Shown here: piece after piece, positions 7,019 through 8,135 of the stretch
Position numbering within the stretch: the first letter of the stretch is position 1
How the letters are laid out: every line of letters starts with the position of its first letter
Assembly: GCA_030600625.1 (NCBI GenBank)
Contig: JAUVLS010000050.1
Span: 1-8,135 of the forward strand
From: Bacteroidales bacterium
GTDB lineage: Bacteria > Bacteroidota > Bacteroidia > Bacteroidales > UBA12077
DNA length: 8,135 nt
Direction: 5' to 3'
The notes under the pieces: model-generated
Seen by the model: only the letters and a program-made list of their open reading frames with translations
What the model was told of the DNA's origin: nothing
The model's database searches: none
Translations under genes and position numbers: made by a program

Positions 7019-7819
7019 TTATTTATGATTATTCCAGACTTCCAAGTTTGATGCAATAAAATCAACAATTTGTTGATTCTCTTCTTTTCCCGATCCTTTA
7101 ATTGTTACAGGCTCGCCTATATTTATATGAATGGGTTTATTCCTGTTGATCTGGCCAAGATCTTTTACTAACTTTCCATTGCCCCAAAAATCTGTTTTAA
7201 TGGCCATCGGTATTACTTTTACACCAGATGATTTAGCTAATCTTACTCCTAACGAATTAAATTCTTCAGGTTTAAATATTTCTCTTCTTCCTCCTTGTGG
7301 GAAAATAACAACAGAAGTACCTTCCTTTAAAAACTCTTGTCCTTGTTTCATTACCGAAATTAAATCTTCTCTTGAATTTGACCTTTTAACAGCAATGGGC
7401 TTTCTGGCTCTCATTACAGGTCCAAAAAGAAAATGTTTAGTTAAACTTTCTTTTACTACAAAAGTTACTTCCATAAATGGAGCAATCAAACATGGGAATA
7501 TCATCGATTCCATTGCACTCATATGATTGCTGACAATTATAACAGGCTCATTACAATTCCTTAAATTATCAAAACCTTCAATATGAAATTTGCCACCGCA
7601 ATTTTCAATAAGTTTAAAAACATCATAAGATGATAATGACCAGGACTTTCTGTCATATTTGTTTTGTAAAGCTAATTTCCTGTTTTTAAATATGAGTTGT
7701 GTATATTTTATTACAAAATATAACCGTGTGTTTAAAAATAGTTTGTCAATAAAAAGTCTGGAGTTATTTTTTGTAGTATAATTATTTTCCGGGAAAAAAT
7801 TCAAATTCAGATTTTTCAT
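7019..7819 (-). CDS. PlsC-like acyltransferase (lysophospholipid/glycerol-phosphate type) with variant motifs
   Basis: A 266-residue protein of the PlsC/LPLAT superfamily (PF01553), whose members transfer acyl chains from acyl-ACP or acyl-CoA to lysophosphatidic acid or other acceptors at the inner membrane. Motif I is NHMSAME (98-104), so the catalytic histidine is His99, but position X4 is followed by Glu104 where HX4D is usual. The motif II region is GPVMRARKPIAVKR (133-146). Motif III reads FPQGGR (173-178) where FPEGTR is usual. Motif IV is VIPMAIKT (202-209), followed by DFWGNGKLVKDLG. From memory, a subfamily annotated as 1-acylglycerol-phosphate acyltransferase carries NHMSxLE and FPQGTR together, so this is likely a true subfamily and not a decayed gene. 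A moderately hydrophobic N-terminal segment (about 32-45) may associate with the membrane. The start at 7819 is the first ATG of the frame; a possible -7 box on the minus strand, TATCTTCG (7844-7851), is weak. The acyl acceptor is unknown. Confidence 0.85.
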   Translation of the reverse strand: MKNLNLNFFPENNYTTKNNSRLFIDKLFLNTRLYFVIKYTQLIFKNRKLALQNKYDRKSWSLSSYDVFKLIENCGGKFHIEGFDNLRNCNEPVIIVSNHMSAMESMIFPCLIAPFMEVTFVVKESLTKHFLFGPVMRARKPIAVKRSNSREDLISVMKQGQEFLKEGTSVVIFPQGGRREIFKPEEFNSLGVRLAKSSGVKVIPMAIKTDFWGNGKLVKDLGQINRNKPIHINIGEPVTIKGSGKEENQQIVDFIASNLEVWNNHK

Positions 7820-7928
7820 TCAAGCTAAATTTATAAAGTACAACGAAGATAAATAAAATTAGATGCAGAAATAAGAAAGATGATAAAAGAAATTAATCAA
7901 TTACCATCTCAATTTATGACATCTTTGT

Positions 7929-8135
7929 TTATTTTTCTACTTCAATCAATATATCATCTTTCATCACAATATCGTCAGGTTTAAAATTAATTTGATTGAT
8001 TTTTCCGCTGACGTTTGAAATAATTTCATTTTGCATTTTCATTGCTTCAAGAATAAGTAAAGCTTCTCCTTCTTTTATTATTTGATCTTCTTCAACAAAA
8101 AACTCAACAATTTTACCTGGCATTGGTGCTTGTAT
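7929..8135 (-). CDS. Biotinyl (BCCP-type) domain of a biotin-dependent carboxylase or decarboxylase, cut by right edge
   Basis: The frame is open to the right edge and reads IQAPMPGKIVEFFVEED at the boundary, so the ATG at 8123 is internal and the true start lies outside. The 68 visible residues are one complete biotinyl-lipoyl domain: an APMPG entry strand, the biotinylation site EAMKM with the target lysine codon at 8037-8039, then SGKINQINFKPDDIV and a closing strand ending in IEVEK. Biotin on this lysine carries carboxyl groups between a biotin carboxylase or decarboxylase centre and a carboxyltransferase in the cytoplasm or at the inner membrane. Candidates are the small carrier subunit of propionyl-/acetyl-CoA carboxylase, of methylmalonyl-CoA decarboxylase (MmdC), or the end of an oxaloacetate decarboxylase or pyruvate carboxylase; the visible part cannot separate these. 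It points the same way as the acyltransferase gene, 109 bp upstream of it. Confidence 0.88.
   Translation of the reverse strand: MQAPMPGKIVEFFVEEDQIIKEGEALLILEAMKMQNEIISNVSGKINQINFKPDDIVMKDDILIEVEK

Noticed and set aside
7131..7526. A 131-codon open frame on the + strand opposite the acyltransferase gene
   Set aside because: It lies wholly antisense to a gene with clear PlsC motifs, and its translation shows no recognisable domain; it is a by-product of the codon use on the other strand.
7876..7926. Inverted repeat AAAGATG (7876-7882) and CATCTTT (7920-7926) after the biotinyl gene
   Set aside because: The stem is only 7 bp with a 37-base loop and few G-C pairs. A T-rich stretch follows it on the minus strand, but it is too weak to call a terminator.
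7880..7984. A possible 34-residue small protein on the + strand (MIKEINQLPSQF...) with a hydrophobic middle
   Set aside because: Its second half is antisense to the biotinyl-domain gene and I see no promoter for it; a frame this short is expected by chance in AT-rich DNA.

Overview
The window is AT-rich DNA that reads as a chromosome segment of a member of the Bacteroidota, probably an uncultured or environmental Bacteroidales/Marinilabiliales/Flavobacteriia-like lineage. I base this on the protein families (a DUF5916 outer-membrane protein, a FISUMP-domain lipoprotein, GVCWS-type FN3-like modules), a lipoprotein with an acidic stretch right after the lipobox cysteine, start codons without Shine-Dalgarno sequences, and a TAnnTTTG-type -7 box before prfC. 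The assignment comes from reading the sequence only; no search was run.

Layout: (1) bases 1-877, + strand: the C-terminal half of a YtcJ-like metal-dependent amidohydrolase, cut by the left edge. (2) 906-2687, - strand: a 593-aa surface-type lipoprotein made of two tandem FN3-like + FISUMP modules, convergent with gene 1. (3) 2688-2908: a divergent intergenic promoter region. (4) 2909-4489, + strand: prfC, peptide chain release factor 3, followed by a clear rho-independent terminator at 4501-4527. (5) 4532-7009, + strand: a DUF5916 protein with a signal peptide, a CBM9-like N-terminal domain and a predicted outer-membrane beta-barrel; its start codon lies almost on the terminator. (6) 7019-7819, - strand: a PlsC-like acyltransferase with non-canonical motifs I and III, convergent with gene 5. 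(7) 7929-8135, - strand: the C-terminal biotinyl domain of a biotin-dependent carboxylase or decarboxylase subunit, cut by the right edge.

The genes do not form one obvious pathway. They are a mixture of housekeeping (prfC, acyltransferase, biotin carrier), catabolic (amidohydrolase) and envelope genes (FISUMP lipoprotein, DUF5916 protein), arranged mostly as single-gene units with alternating strands. I found no mobile element, CRISPR array, tRNA, rRNA, toxin-antitoxin pair or defence gene. The points most worth a second look are the acyltransferase active-site variants, the unequal duplicated modules of the FISUMP lipoprotein, and the terminator that abuts the DUF5916 start codon. None of these amounts to a clear new system.
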